Below are positions 29,120 to 38,579 of a DNA stretch of 64,000 nucleotides, one piece after another; position 1 is the first letter of the stretch, and the number at the start of each line of letters is the position of its first letter. A model generated the notes under the pieces. It did no database searches, had not been told where the DNA came from, and worked only from the letters and a program-made list of their open reading frames with translations. The DNA is from Bosea sp. F3-2 (GTDB lineage: Bacteria; Pseudomonadota; Alphaproteobacteria; Rhizobiales; Beijerinckiaceae): contig NZ_CP042331.1 of the NCBI RefSeq assembly GCF_008253865.1, forward strand, positions 3,506,001-3,570,000, written 5' to 3'. A program made the position numbers and the translations under genes.

Positions 29120-29986
29120 ATGAAGGGCATCATCCTCGCCGGCGGCTCCGGCACGCGGCTGCATCCGATGACGCTGGCGATGTCGAAGCAGCTTCTGCCG
29201 GTCTACGACAAGCCGATGATCTATTATCCGCTGTCGACGCTGATGCTCGCTGGCATCCGCGAGGTGCTGATCATCTCGACCCCGCACGACCTGCCGAACT
29301 TCAAGCGCCTGCTCGGCGACGGTTCCGACTGGGGCATGAGCCTTTCTTACGCGGAGCAGCCGCATCCGGGCGGGCTGGCGCAGGCCTATCTGATCGGGGC
29401 GGAATTCGTCGCCGGCGAAGCCTCGGTGCTGATCCTCGGCGACAATCTCTACTATGGCCACACTCTGCCGGAGATGATGGCGCGCGCGAAGGAGCGGACC
29501 AAGGGCGCGACCGTCTTCGCCTATCACGTGCGCGATCCGGAGCGTTACGGCGTGGTCGAGTTCGACGCGAACGGCAAGGCGATCTCGATCGAGGAGAAGC
29601 CGCAGAACCCCAAGTCGCATTGGGCGGTGACGGGCCTGTATTTCTACGACGCGCAGGTCGTCGAGATCGCCAGGTCGTTGAAGCCCTCCCCGCGTGGCGA
29701 GCTCGAGATCACCGACATCAACCGGATCTATCTGGAGCGCGGCGAACTTTCGGTGGAATCGATGGGGCGCGGCTTCGCCTGGCTCGACACCGGCACGCCC
29801 GACAGCATGCTCGAGGCGGGCGAGTTCGTCCGCACGCTGGAGAGCCGGCAGGGCCTACGCATCGCCTGCCCGGAGGAGATCGCCTATCGCCAGGGGTGGA
29901 TCTCAGCCGAACAACTCGCCGCGCTTGGAGAGAAGCTGGCGAAGGGTGACTATGGGCGTTATATTCTGCTGGTAGCAAGGACATAG
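29120..29986 (+). CDS. rfbA: Glucose-1-phosphate thymidylyltransferase
   Basis: A 288-residue nucleotidyltransferase, first step of dTDP-L-rhamnose synthesis. The signature GIILAGGSGTRLHPMT lies at residues 3-18, followed by SKQLLPVYDKPMIYYPLSTLMLAGI, the metal-binding LGDNLYYG, EEKP, and ITDINRIYLERG. The ATG at 29120 matches the family N-terminus exactly; the longer frame from 29048 overlaps rfbD. Last gene of the run; no terminator was recognised in the 203 bases after it. Confidence 0.95.
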   Translation: MKGIILAGGSGTRLHPMTLAMSKQLLPVYDKPMIYYPLSTLMLAGIREVLIISTPHDLPNFKRLLGDGSDWGMSLSYAEQPHPGGLAQAYLIGAEFVAGEASVLILGDNLYYGHTLPEMMARAKERTKGATVFAYHVRDPERYGVVEFDANGKAISIEEKPQNPKSHWAVTGLYFYDAQVVEIARSLKPSPRGELEITDINRIYLERGELSVESMGRGFAWLDTGTPDSMLEAGEFVRTLESRQGLRIACPEEIAYRQGWISAEQLAALGEKLAKGDYGRYILLVART

Positions 29987-30189
29987 AGCCATATTTGAAG
30001 CTGAAACGCAATGAACAGTGGAAGCGCTACTATCGGTGGCTCCTGACTTCGCTGAGCCAGTAGAAATACACCTTGCAGAACTATCAAGCCTAAGCGACGC
30101 GAGCATCAGCGGTCTCAGCCGCCACCGGTTTCGTGAGCAGCTACGGCGTGATAATCGGCCGGAGCAATGAGCTCGCTTTGGAGACTTGA

Positions 30190-31355
30190 ATGACCTGGCG
30201 GAACACCGTGATCTTATGGTGGCGTCGGACGGAGCAATTTTATAGCGACCTCCCCGACATTACTCGCCATGAAGGCCTAGTCACCGCGACGACGGTTCTG
30301 GGCTACCGCCTGGGTCGGATGATCAAGCACCGGCTTTTGTCGTCCATCCATTCCCGCCGTGCGCCTTACCGGGAGCGACACGTAGTACCGGCAACAATTA
30401 TTGAAGAGAATGCCCCGCTGAAGCCGGGCGTCTTGTTCGTCGGGTACATTGAGGCGGGACTTGGTCTTGGCGTCTCGCTAAGAGGGTTGATCAATTCTAC
30501 CGCCGAAACGGATGTTCCTTTCGCGGTTTTCCTTTCAACGTGAACGTAGAGTCACGTTTTATAGGAACGTTCCGACCAGAACGTTACGACCTAAACGGGC
30601 GCTATCAGATCAACGTCATTGAGACTGCGACCGATCAGTTACCACTCGTCCTGCGCACGCTCGGTGCAGACCGCATGGTGGCAAGCTACAACATTCTGCG
30701 AACCTATTGGGAACTGCCGCATGCACCGGAGCAGTGGCGGGCATTGCTTGAGGGCATCGACGAGATTTGGGTACCGAACAATGTCGTGGCCGAGGCCTTT
30801 CGCCAGATATTTCCGCGCGCCATCACGATCATTCCCCCCTGCGTCGAAGCACATGCCGCCGCCTCGCTGAATCGGGCGGCGCTTGGCCTTCGCGACAGGA
30901 CGTTTTATTTCCTGTTTACTTTCGATTATTTTTCCTTTCCGTCACGTAAGAACCCCCTTGGCGTGCTGCGCGCCTTCCAGGCAGCCTTCCCTAAGGGAGA
31001 CGAACGAGTTGGCCTGATAATCAAATCGACCGGATCGCAAAGCCAGTTTCGCGAGGTCCGGGCGGTCATCGCCAGCATCGCGCGGCGCGATCCGCGTATC
31101 GTTGTGGTTGAGACCAACATGTCGCAAGCCGAGGTTATGTCGCTGATCGCCAGTTGTGACTGCTGTATCTCGCTGCACCGTTCCGAAGGGTTCGGTCTCG
31201 GCATGGTCGAAACGATGCTCCACGGTAAGCCAGTCATAGGTACCGACTTTTCCGGTAGCACGGACTTTCTGTCGCCGAAGACAGGTTATCCGGTGACATA
31301 CACGCTGCGGCCGGTACGGCGTGGCGAGTACATCTATCCGGAGGAACAGATCGTC
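30190..31355 (+). pseudogene. Family-4-type glycosyltransferase, frameshifted and truncated
   Basis: Two consecutive open frames, 30190-30543 and 30540-31373, together resemble a single transferase of the 'GYxxAxLGLG' class (VGYIEAGLGLGVSLRGL, then ETATDQL, YWELPHAP, DEIWVPNNVVAEAFR, and FYFLFTFDYFSFPSRKNPLGVLRAFQ). In the first frame the sequence ends FAVFLST-stop; reading one base over at the T-run near 30530 continues as FPFNVNVESRFIG, so a one-base indel broke it. The second frame loses its C-terminus at 31356, where the nadE copy begins; its last residues come from that copy. Composition is less GC-rich than neighbours. Confidence 0.75.
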
Positions 31356-32469
31356 TCGGCACCGAGCCGTTGACGTTGTAATGCGACATGTGATCGCCGA
31401 TGCCATAGGTGCACCAGCCGAGCGCCAGCTCCGAGAGGTCGCCGGTGTCCATCACCAGCGCATTGTGCCGGTTGGCGAGGCGGAAGAGCACGGAGGTGCG
31501 CGCACCGGCCTGCACATTCTCGAAGGTGATGTCGTAGACCGGCTGCCCTTGCGCGAAGGGATGGCCGATATCGATCCGGTTCACATCGGCGCTGTCGCCG
31601 AAGGTGTTCTGGCGGATGCGGTCCATCGCCAGCCGTTCGAGATCGACATCGGCGAGGATGAGCTGCGGCTCGGCGGCGAAACGCTCGGCCTCGGCCAGCA
31701 GCGCACCGTTCTCGTAGATCATCGCCTGCCCGTCCCAGGCGAGGTCGGTGGTCGATTCGCCGGTGCCGGCGGCGGAATAGGCATAGGCCGCGATGCACCG
31801 GCCGGAATGAGCCTTGCAGAGCGCATGGCGCCAGTCCGACTTGCCGATGGTGACGTTGGACGCCGAGAGGTTGAGCAGCACGGTCGCGCCAGCGAGCGCC
31901 GCAAAGGACGAGGGCGGAATCGGCGTCCAGACGTCCTCGCAGATCTCCATATGGACGACGAAATCCGGGATATCGGCTGCGGCCAGCAGAATATCCGTGC
32001 CGAAGGGCACCTCCTGGCCGCAGAGATCGACATAGAGCGCGCCCGCCCGCTCGCCCGAGGCAAACTGCCGGCGCTCGTAGAACTCGCGATAGTTCGGCAA
32101 ATAGGTCTTGGGCACGGCGGCGAGGATGCGCCCGCGATGGATCGCGACGGCGCAATTGAACAGCCGCCCCTCGACCCGCAGCGGCGCGCCGACCACCGCG
32201 ACGCCGCGCAGCGCGCGGCTCTCCTCGACGAGGAGGCCCAAGGCCTCGCGCACGGCATCGAGCAACGCATTCTGCTGCAGCAGATCGTCGATGGCATAGG
32301 CGCTGATGCCGAGCTCCGGGAACAGGGTCAGCGACGCCCCGCTCTCGTCCGCCCGCCGCAGCATCGCGATCGTCTCGGCCACGTTGAAGGCCGGATCGGC
32401 CACCTTCAGCCGCGGCGCGGCGCAGGCGATCCGGACGAGACCGTGGTCATGGATGTTGCGGAAGCTCAT
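31356..32469 (-). pseudogene. Truncated nadE copy: glutaminase domain kept, ATP-binding loop deleted
   Basis: The frame starts at the same ATG as the full gene and keeps residues 1-298, i.e. the whole carbon-nitrogen hydrolase domain with Glu, Lys and Cys. A 417-base (139-codon) deletion then joins VNR directly to IDIGHPFAQ without breaking the frame. The deleted part contains the SGGLDS PP-loop, so NAD synthesis is impossible. The frame runs on to 31234 through the glycosyltransferase junction, giving a 411-codon ORF with a foreign tail. The native upstream 53 bases are also present, so it might be expressed. Confidence 0.88.
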
Positions 32470-32522
32470 GCAGACCCCGTAGCACCGGCGCAGCCAGGCC
32501 GAACATTTGGCTTATCGCGCAG
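31356..32522 (-). repeat. Inserted copy of the nadE 5' segment, with internal deletion
   Basis: Matches 23195-24778 minus 23416-23832. I count only about six substitutions (for example near 31395, 31448, 31495, 32292, 32299 and 32314), so identity is about 99%. Left junction is at TCGGCACCGAG; right junction is after TTATCGCGCAG. No inverted repeats or target duplication were seen at the junctions. Confidence 0.93.
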
Positions 32523-32723
32523 ATGACAATCCCAGAGCAATGCTGCTCCGGCATCCCTGCCCGGCTGACGGATCAAGAAACCAAAAGCAGGTCAATCCAG
32601 CCGCCAGCTATTATTCCGCCACCGTTACAGCGAAAGGCATCGGCCTGCCCAGATATCTCGACGGAAGCATCGTCGCCGAGCAATTAAACAAGTAATCCCG
32701 GTCACCGTCTAGGCAAAGACCGG
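32523..32723. other. Gap between nadE copy and GST gene
   Basis: About 200 bases of lower GC content. It does not match nadE or the interrupted glycosyltransferase as far as I can see. A short plus-strand frame (ending GLPRYLDGSIVAEQLNK at about 32695) could be a remnant of an older gene tail. Confidence 0.3.
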
Positions 32724-33341
32724 TCAGCGCGGGGCTGCGGCAGGATCGCGATAGCGCGTCGCCTCGAAAGCGGGGACCTGAGCCGCGAAACGGTCGAGCC
32801 AGCCCGTCAGCGCGGGGAAGTCCGCGCGCCAAGCGCCCTCGAAGCGCAGGTCGAGATAGCCGAGCGCCGAGGCGAGGGCGAAATCACCGATCTGGAGCCC
32901 GTGGCCAGGGCGGGCAACGATCTCGCCGGCGCGCTCCAGGCCGCGTGAAATCTTGGCCTGCTGGTGCGCTACCCAGCGCGGCTCGCGCTTTGCTTCTTCG
33001 CGCCAGCGCCGTTCGTAAACGACGAGGACGATCGCCTCCATCACGCCGTCGGCCAAAGCCTCATAGGCTCGCGCGACGAAGCCGGCGTCCCCCTGCGGTG
33101 TGAGTGGGCTGCCGGCGCGCGCGTCGAGATAGGCGGCTATCACGGCGGAATCGAAGAGCGCCTCGCCCTGCGGCATGACCAGCGTCGGAATTTTAGCGAG
33201 CGGATTGGCAGCGAGGAAGGCGGCGTCAGGCGCACCCGTATCGACGAAACGCTCCTCGACATCCTCCTCGAAGCCGAGATGGCGCGTCAGCATGCGCACC
33301 TTTCGGGCGAAGGGTGAAATCGGGGCGCAGTAGAGGATCAT
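32724..33341 (-). CDS. Glutathione S-transferase family protein
   Basis: A 205-residue protein with an N-terminal thioredoxin-like domain beginning MILYCAPISPFARKVRM (Ser in the S/C-P-F-x-R/K-K-V motif as the likely GSH-activating residue) and the conserved cis-Pro and ESxAI-equivalent (KIPTLVMPQGEALFDSAVIAAYLD). A helical C-terminal domain follows with the GDFALASALGYLDLR motif. Its ATG overlaps the stop codon of the upstream glycosyltransferase gene by one base (TGATG), so it is transcribed as the last gene of that sugar operon. This is an odd placement; function unknown. Confidence 0.88.
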   Translation of the reverse strand: MILYCAPISPFARKVRMLTRHLGFEEDVEERFVDTGAPDAAFLAANPLAKIPTLVMPQGEALFDSAVIAAYLDARAGSPLTPQGDAGFVARAYEALADGVMEAIVLVVYERRWREEAKREPRWVAHQQAKISRGLERAGEIVARPGHGLQIGDFALASALGYLDLRFEGAWRADFPALTGWLDRFAAQVPAFEATRYRDPAAAPR

Positions 33342-34249
33342 CAGCTGCGTCCTTTCATGGCACGCGCCAGCCGCCCGCGCACGACCGCGCCGGCTCCGAC
33401 GGCGAGGCGGCCAAGCGTGTGCGCGGGCCGTTGCGCGAAGGCCGCGCCGGCCGGACGCAGGATGGCGCCGAGCTTGCCCTCGAAGGCATAGGTGCCAACC
33501 GCCTGCAACCAGATGTCTGCCACCGCCTTGCGGCGGTCCGTCGGCGCGAGGGCGTCGAAGACATCGCGATGCTTCGCAAGCAGAAGTTCGGCCGAACGCT
33601 CCACGACCTCGCCGAGCCGCGCGCGGCGATTATAGACGCGCGCCAGCGGTTCGCGAACGGCAACGATCGTGCCCGTTCGCGTGTAACGGATCAACCAATC
33701 CCAATCCTCGAAGCGCGGCAAGGTCTCGTCGAGCGGACCAATGGCGTCAAAAACGGCGCGGCGCGTGAGCTGCGTCGTGCCGGGGCTCAGGTCGCAATCC
33801 ATCGCCAGATGCCGTGCCCAATCGGGGCTGTCCTCGAGCGGTTGCAACCGTGTGACCGCGTGGTCGAGCAGATGCATCTCGACGCCGGTACAGGAGACCC
33901 CTGCATCGGCCGGCGCGGCCTCGAGCGCCGCAACCTGGATTTCGAGCTTGCGTGGGAACCATTCGTCGTCGGAGTCAAGGAAGGCGACCAGCGATCCGCG
34001 CGACGCCGCCACGCCAGCATTGCGCGCAGCTGAAGCACCGCCATTGCGCTCGCGGCGCAGCAGCCGCAGGCGCGGATCATCGATCGCCGCGACCGTCGCG
34101 ACGGAAGCATCGCTCGAAGCATCGTCGACGACGATCACCTCGATGTCGCGGAAGCTCTGCGCCAGGGCACTGTCCACCGCGCGCCGGATGGTGGCGGCGC
34201 GGTTGAACATCGGGATCACGACGCTGACCTGCGGTGTCGATACCGTCAT
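33341..34249 (-). CDS. Glycosyltransferase family 2
   Basis: A 302-residue GT-A fold enzyme: VSVVIPMFNRAATIRRAVDSAL at the N-terminus, nucleotide-binding VVDDASSDAS, and the metal-binding DxD as FLDSDDEW, then a FEDWDWLIRY acceptor motif. Start set at 34249: it has a strong AAGGAGGAG Shine-Dalgarno and overlaps the stop of the upstream transferase (ATGA). The longer frame from 34666 only translates the neighbour in another frame. Transfers a sugar during assembly of the repeat unit; donor unknown. Confidence 0.9.
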   Translation of the reverse strand: MTVSTPQVSVVIPMFNRAATIRRAVDSALAQSFRDIEVIVVDDASSDASVATVAAIDDPRLRLLRRERNGGASAARNAGVAASRGSLVAFLDSDDEWFPRKLEIQVAALEAAPADAGVSCTGVEMHLLDHAVTRLQPLEDSPDWARHLAMDCDLSPGTTQLTRRAVFDAIGPLDETLPRFEDWDWLIRYTRTGTIVAVREPLARVYNRRARLGEVVERSAELLLAKHRDVFDALAPTDRRKAVADIWLQAVGTYAFEGKLGAILRPAGAAFAQRPAHTLGRLAVGAGAVVRGRLARAMKGRS

Positions 34250-35262
34250 GTCTCCTCCTTCCGCACGGTGGGATCGAGGCCGAACGTCTGGTCGAGGACC
34301 GCTTGCCTGCTGAAGCGAGCAGGCAGCAAGGGCGACGCGACCGCGTGCAGCCAACCTGACAAGGGCTGCGCTGCAGCATAGGCGAGATGGCCTGCCGCGC
34401 GACGCTGGGTAGCATCGACGGGCTCGGCCCAGCGCCGTTTCAGCAGATAGGATTGCAGGGTGTAGCGCAGCGCCGGCGTGTCGGGCGCGCGAAGGCCGAC
34501 GAGCGCAGCATGATAATAGGCGGCGCTGAGCGCCTGTGGCCCGAGCGCACGCACATGTGGGGGAAGGTCGGGTCGCGCCAGCAGGCGCTTGATCGTCTCG
34601 ATCTTCTGGAGCGCCAGACGCGGCCCTTGGCCGCGGCGGGTCGCGCCACCGGCATGCAACCGCCAAGTCGCAAGCACGCGCGGCAGCCGCTTCACCATGG
34701 CGCCGCGCGAGCCGAAGCGCAGCCAGAAATCGTAATCGGAGATCAGCGAAGCGCGAGCGTCGCGGACGGGCTCGCCGGCGAGAACACTGACCCGAAAGAA
34801 GGCGCCGGGGCCGGGGATGCAGAAATGCTGGCCGAGCAGCACATCGTAGTCGTAATCGCGCGTCGCAATTCTCGCGAGTTCCTGCCCCCTCGCATCGATC
34901 TTGAGCCAGTCGGGATACACCGCATCAAGGGTCGGGTCGTCGTGAAAGGCGGTCCGCACCGCGTCGAGGAGACCAGGCAGGATCGGATCGTCGGCGTTGA
35001 CGATCCCGACGATGTCGCAGGTCGCGCGGGCAACGCCGGCGTTGACGGCCTGTGCCTCGCCGGCATTGGCCTGTGCGACCAGATCGATCGGCAGATCGGC
35101 CGCAATGAGGCGAGCCCGCGTATCGTCGGTCGAGCCGTCGTCGACCACCACGTAGTGGTCGCCGGATTGCAGTTGCTCCACGACGGAGCGCGCCGTCTCG
35201 ACGATGTAATCGGCGCCGTTGAAGACCGGCGTAACCACGGCGAGCCGAGGTCCCGCCGTCAT
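34246..35262 (-). CDS. Glycosyltransferase family 2
   Basis: A 338-residue transferase with LAVVTPVFNGADYIVETARSV, VVDDGSTDDT and the DxD equivalent VNADD in IVGIVNADDPILPG. The active-site region around FCIPGPGAFFRVSVL and DYDFWLRFG follows. C-terminal helical part of about 90 residues without clear motifs. Overlaps its neighbours by 4 bases on both sides, so it is the middle of a tightly coupled transferase trio (36392 to 33341). Confidence 0.9.
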   Translation of the reverse strand: MTAGPRLAVVTPVFNGADYIVETARSVVEQLQSGDHYVVVDDGSTDDTRARLIAADLPIDLVAQANAGEAQAVNAGVARATCDIVGIVNADDPILPGLLDAVRTAFHDDPTLDAVYPDWLKIDARGQELARIATRDYDYDVLLGQHFCIPGPGAFFRVSVLAGEPVRDARASLISDYDFWLRFGSRGAMVKRLPRVLATWRLHAGGATRRGQGPRLALQKIETIKRLLARPDLPPHVRALGPQALSAAYYHAALVGLRAPDTPALRYTLQSYLLKRRWAEPVDATQRRAAGHLAYAAAQPLSGWLHAVASPLLPARFSRQAVLDQTFGLDPTVRKEET

Positions 35263-36392
35263 GGTGCCCGCCTCTGCTCAGCAAGGCTGCGATAAAGCGC
35301 TTCATAGGCCCGCGTCATCGTGCCGAGCCCGTATTGTGCGCGGGCTTCGGCGAAAGACGTCGTCCAGCGCGGATCTCCCACGCTCGAGAACGTCAAGGCG
35401 GCAGCCAGCGCTTGCGGATCGGCAGGGGGGGCCAGCGCCTCAGGCGGACAGGGCAACCGCCCGACATCGCCGACACGGGTCGCGGCAATCGGCTTGCCCA
35501 TCGCCAATGCCTCGAGCAGCGCCATGGGCATGGCCTCGCCATAGCGGGAGCCGAGCAGAACGGCGTCGGCGGCGTCGAGCAGGCCCGGCATGTCGGCGAC
35601 CGCTCCGAGTGACAGGACTACGGGTCCGAGGCCGCGCGCGGCGATCATGGCGCGTAGCCCGGCATCCGAGTCATCCATGCCGCGCCCGGCCAGCAGCAGC
35701 CGCGCCTCCGGTGCCTCGCGCCGGAACAGCGCGAAAGCGTCGAGGCAATTGGGCAAGTCCTTCTGCGGATCGTTGCGGGCGCTCAACAGCACGGCGAAGG
35801 CGTCGTCGGAAAGGCCCAAAGCCGCGCGCCGCGTTGCACGTCGCTCCGCGTCGGCGCGGAAGCGGGTGAGATCGACACCGTTGTCGATGACGAGGCCGCG
35901 TTCCGGCGCATAGCCGTGCGCCTCATGAAAGGCTCGCGCCGATGCCGCGCAATAGACGATCGCATCGGGTACCGCGCGCGAGCGTGCAGCGAGCACGCGA
36001 TCGACCAGGTGCAGCTGAGGGTTGGCGAGAAGCCGCGGGAAGGTGGTGTTGTGGATCGACCAGACGAGCCGCGCGCGTGCGGCAACGGCAAGGCTGAGGA
36101 ACGCGCCGTAATAGAGCCAGCCCTGCACGACATCGGGCTTGAGCCGTTCAATCAGAGCGCGCAGCCCTCGACGCGACGCCGGCAGATGGGTCAAGGCCCC
36201 GAAGCGGCGTGTCAGGTCGAAGCCGAGATCTTCGACGCTCAGGCCGGCCCGATCGAAAAACACCTCATCCTGCATGAGCGCGACATGGTGGGTTACGCCG
36301 TCCGACGGATGGGTGGCGAGCTCGAACAGCAGCCGTTCAGCACCGCCCTGGCGCAGATGGGGCGCAACATGCAGAATTTTTAGCCCGGCCAT
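35259..36392 (-). CDS. Glycosyltransferase family 4 (GT-B fold)
   Basis: A 377-residue protein. N-terminal acceptor domain opens ILHVAPHLRQGGAERLLFELA (GGAE motif). The C-terminal donor domain has VIDNGVDLTRFRAD, LLSARNDPQKDL, LLLAGRG and the E-x7-E retaining-transferase motif EAMPMALLEALAMGKPIAATRVGDV. Precedes two GT2 genes in one overlapping block, and itself follows the 2-epimerase gene by 16 bases. Confidence 0.9.
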   Translation of the reverse strand: MAGLKILHVAPHLRQGGAERLLFELATHPSDGVTHHVALMQDEVFFDRAGLSVEDLGFDLTRRFGALTHLPASRRGLRALIERLKPDVVQGWLYYGAFLSLAVAARARLVWSIHNTTFPRLLANPQLHLVDRVLAARSRAVPDAIVYCAASARAFHEAHGYAPERGLVIDNGVDLTRFRADAERRATRRAALGLSDDAFAVLLSARNDPQKDLPNCLDAFALFRREAPEARLLLAGRGMDDSDAGLRAMIAARGLGPVVLSLGAVADMPGLLDAADAVLLGSRYGEAMPMALLEALAMGKPIAATRVGDVGRLPCPPEALAPPADPQALAAALTFSSVGDPRWTTSFAEARAQYGLGTMTRAYEALYRSLAEQRRAP

Positions 36393-36408
36393 GCCGCGCC
36401 CTCTCGCC

Positions 36409-37533
36409 TCACGATTTACGCCACACCGTGCGGTTGACGTAGTCGATATAGCTCAGAACGATGGCGACGACCTTGCGCGACACGGGGCCGGCGACATAGT
36501 CGGCGACCGGCCGCGGCGTGAGCCCGGCGGCATGGGCACGGATGACGAATCGGACCGAGTCGAGCACCGATTCGCGCGTGAGCCCACACATCACGAGCGT
36601 GCCTTCATCCATGCCCTCGGGGCGCTCATGCGCCTGGCGGATGGTCACGGCGGGGAAGCCGAGCAGCGAGCTTTCCTCAGTGATGGTGCCGCTGTCGGAA
36701 ACGACACAGGCCGCCGTCATCTGCAGCTTGATGTAGTCGTGGAAGCCGAAGGGCGGCAGGAACCGAATGCGCGGATCGAGCTCGGTCTCGCCGAGCGCTT
36801 CCAGCCGCTTGCGGGTGCGCGGATGGGTCGAGACAATCACCGGCCAATCATAGGTCTCGGCCAGTCCCTTCAGCGAATCGAGCAGGTCGGCGAGATTGCG
36901 CTCGCTGTCGACATTTTCCTCGCGATGGCTGGAGACCACGAAGAACTGGCGCTCGGTCAGGCCGAGCCGGCCGAGGATGTCGGAGGCCTCGTAGCGGGGA
37001 CGGAAATGCTCGAGCACCTCATGCATGTGCGAGCCGACGTTGAAGGTCAGCTCGGGCGGCAGGCCTTCGGCCAGCAGATAACGCCTGGCATGCTCCGTCA
37101 GCGTCATGTTGATGTCGGAGAGGTGATCGATCACCTTGCGATTGAGCTCCTCCGGGACACGCTGGTCGAAGCAGCGATTGCCGGCCTCCATGTGGAAGAC
37201 CGGAATCTTGCGCCGCTTCGCCGCGATCACCGCCAAGCCCGAATTGGTGTCGCCATAGATCAGCATCGCATCGGGCTTCTCCTGCTCCATCACCGCGTCG
37301 GAACGCTTGAGCACTTCAGCGATGGTGTCGATCGCTGAGCCCCCCGCCGCCTCGAGGAAATGATCCGGCTTGCGGATGTCGAGGTCCTCGAAGAACACCT
37401 GATTGAGGCCATAGTCGTAATTCTGGCCGGTATGGACAAGGACGTGCTGCGTCTGCTCGTCGAGCAAGGCGATGACGCGGCACATCTTGATGAGCTCGGG
37501 GCGGGTGCCCACGATCGACATTACTTTGCGCAT
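36409..37533 (-). CDS. wecB: UDP-N-acetylglucosamine 2-epimerase, non-hydrolysing (WecB/FnlC/WbvD type)
   Basis: A 374-residue GT-B-like epimerase of normal size. Visible segments: MSIVGTRPELIKM, VHTGQNYDYGLNQVFF, IYGDTNSGLA, VFHMEAGNRCFDQRVPEELNRKVIDHLSDINM, VSSHREENVDS and the C-terminal DSGTITEESSLLGFPAVTIR. The HMEAGNRCFD variant is, by memory, typical of the FnlC/WbjD group, which epimerises C2 of UDP-L-sugars made by FnlA-like dehydratases rather than UDP-GlcNAc itself. It follows the FnlA-like gene by 2 bases, which fits. Confidence 0.9.
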   Translation of the reverse strand: MRKVMSIVGTRPELIKMCRVIALLDEQTQHVLVHTGQNYDYGLNQVFFEDLDIRKPDHFLEAAGGSAIDTIAEVLKRSDAVMEQEKPDAMLIYGDTNSGLAVIAAKRRKIPVFHMEAGNRCFDQRVPEELNRKVIDHLSDINMTLTEHARRYLLAEGLPPELTFNVGSHMHEVLEHFRPRYEASDILGRLGLTERQFFVVSSHREENVDSERNLADLLDSLKGLAETYDWPVIVSTHPRTRKRLEALGETELDPRIRFLPPFGFHDYIKLQMTAACVVSDSGTITEESSLLGFPAVTIRQAHERPEGMDEGTLVMCGLTRESVLDSVRFVIRAHAAGLTPRPVADYVAGPVSRKVVAIVLSYIDYVNRTVWRKS

Positions 37534-37535
37534 GT

Positions 37536-38549
37536 CTAGCCTTGCAGCTCAGCCTGGATGTAGTCGAGGCCGAGAAGCAGCTTCTTCACTCCCTCAACGT
37601 CGAGAATCTCGGTGTTGTCGGAGGTGTAGTCCTCCGCCATCGAAATCGCGCTTTCGCCCTCGACGAAATATTTGGCGTAGTTGAGATCACGGTCGTCCTG
37701 CGGGACACGGTAATAGCCGCCGTGATCGGCAGCGCGCGCCATCTCCTCGCGCGAGACGAGCGACTCGTAGCGCTTCTCGCCATGGCGGGTGCCGATCACC
37801 TTGATCGGAACCCGCTTGTCGAAGATCTGCATCACCGCCTCGGCGAGATGGCCAATGGTCGAGGCGGGCGCCTTCTTGACGAAGATGTCGCCCTGCTCGG
37901 CATTGCGATACGCATAGATGACGAGATCGACCGATTCCTCGAGCGACATCAGGAAGCGCGTCATGTTGGGATCGGTGATGGTGATCGGCTGGCCCGCCTT
38001 CACCTGCGAGACGAACAGCGGGATCACCGAACCACGCGAAGCCATGACGTTGCCGTAGCGCGTGGCGCACAGCGTCGTATCGCTTTGGGAGAGCAGACGG
38101 GCGCGGGCGACTGTGATCTTCTCCATCATCGCCTTGCTGATGCCCATGGCGTTGATCGGATAGACCGCCTTGTCGGTGGAAAGCACGACGACACGCCGGG
38201 CACCGGCGTCGATAGCGGCTTCGAGCACGTTGCTCGCGCCGAGGACATTCGTGCGCACGGCCTCCATCGGGTAAAATTCGCAGGAGGGCACCTGCTTCAG
38301 GGCGGCGGCGTGGAAGATGAAGTCGACGCCACGCATCGGCGCGCGCAGGCTGCCGGGCTCGCGCACGTCGCCGATATAGAACTTGACCCGATCGTTCTTC
38401 AGCTCGAGGCGCATGTCCTCCTGCTTCTTCTCGTCGCGGCTGAAGACACGGATCTCGCCGATGCCCTCGCGCAGGAAGCGGCGCAGAACGACGTTGCCGA
38501 AGGATCCGGTTCCGCCCGTAATGAGCAGAGTTTTGCCCTTGATATCCAT
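37536..38549 (-). CDS. UDP-GlcNAc 4,6-dehydratase / 5-epimerase (FnlA/CapE/WbvB-like SDR)
   Basis: A 337-residue SDR: cofactor motif LLITGGTGSFGNVVLRRFL, FHAAALKQVPSCEFYP, catalytic STDKAVYPINAMGISKAMMEK (Met in place of Tyr in the Y-x-x-x-K, as in the CapE/FnlA inverting group), ATRYGNVMASRGSVIPLF and the family C-terminus with DYTSDNTEILDVE. It converts UDP-GlcNAc to a UDP-4-keto-6-deoxy-L-hexosamine intermediate. First enzyme of the three-gene amino-sugar set. Confidence 0.9.
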   Translation of the reverse strand: MDIKGKTLLITGGTGSFGNVVLRRFLREGIGEIRVFSRDEKKQEDMRLELKNDRVKFYIGDVREPGSLRAPMRGVDFIFHAAALKQVPSCEFYPMEAVRTNVLGASNVLEAAIDAGARRVVVLSTDKAVYPINAMGISKAMMEKITVARARLLSQSDTTLCATRYGNVMASRGSVIPLFVSQVKAGQPITITDPNMTRFLMSLEESVDLVIYAYRNAEQGDIFVKKAPASTIGHLAEAVMQIFDKRVPIKVIGTRHGEKRYESLVSREEMARAADHGGYYRVPQDDRDLNYAKYFVEGESAISMAEDYTSDNTEILDVEGVKKLLLGLDYIQAELQG

Positions 38550-38579
38550 GGGGTCAGGTCACTTTCTCTTGGCGTGCGC

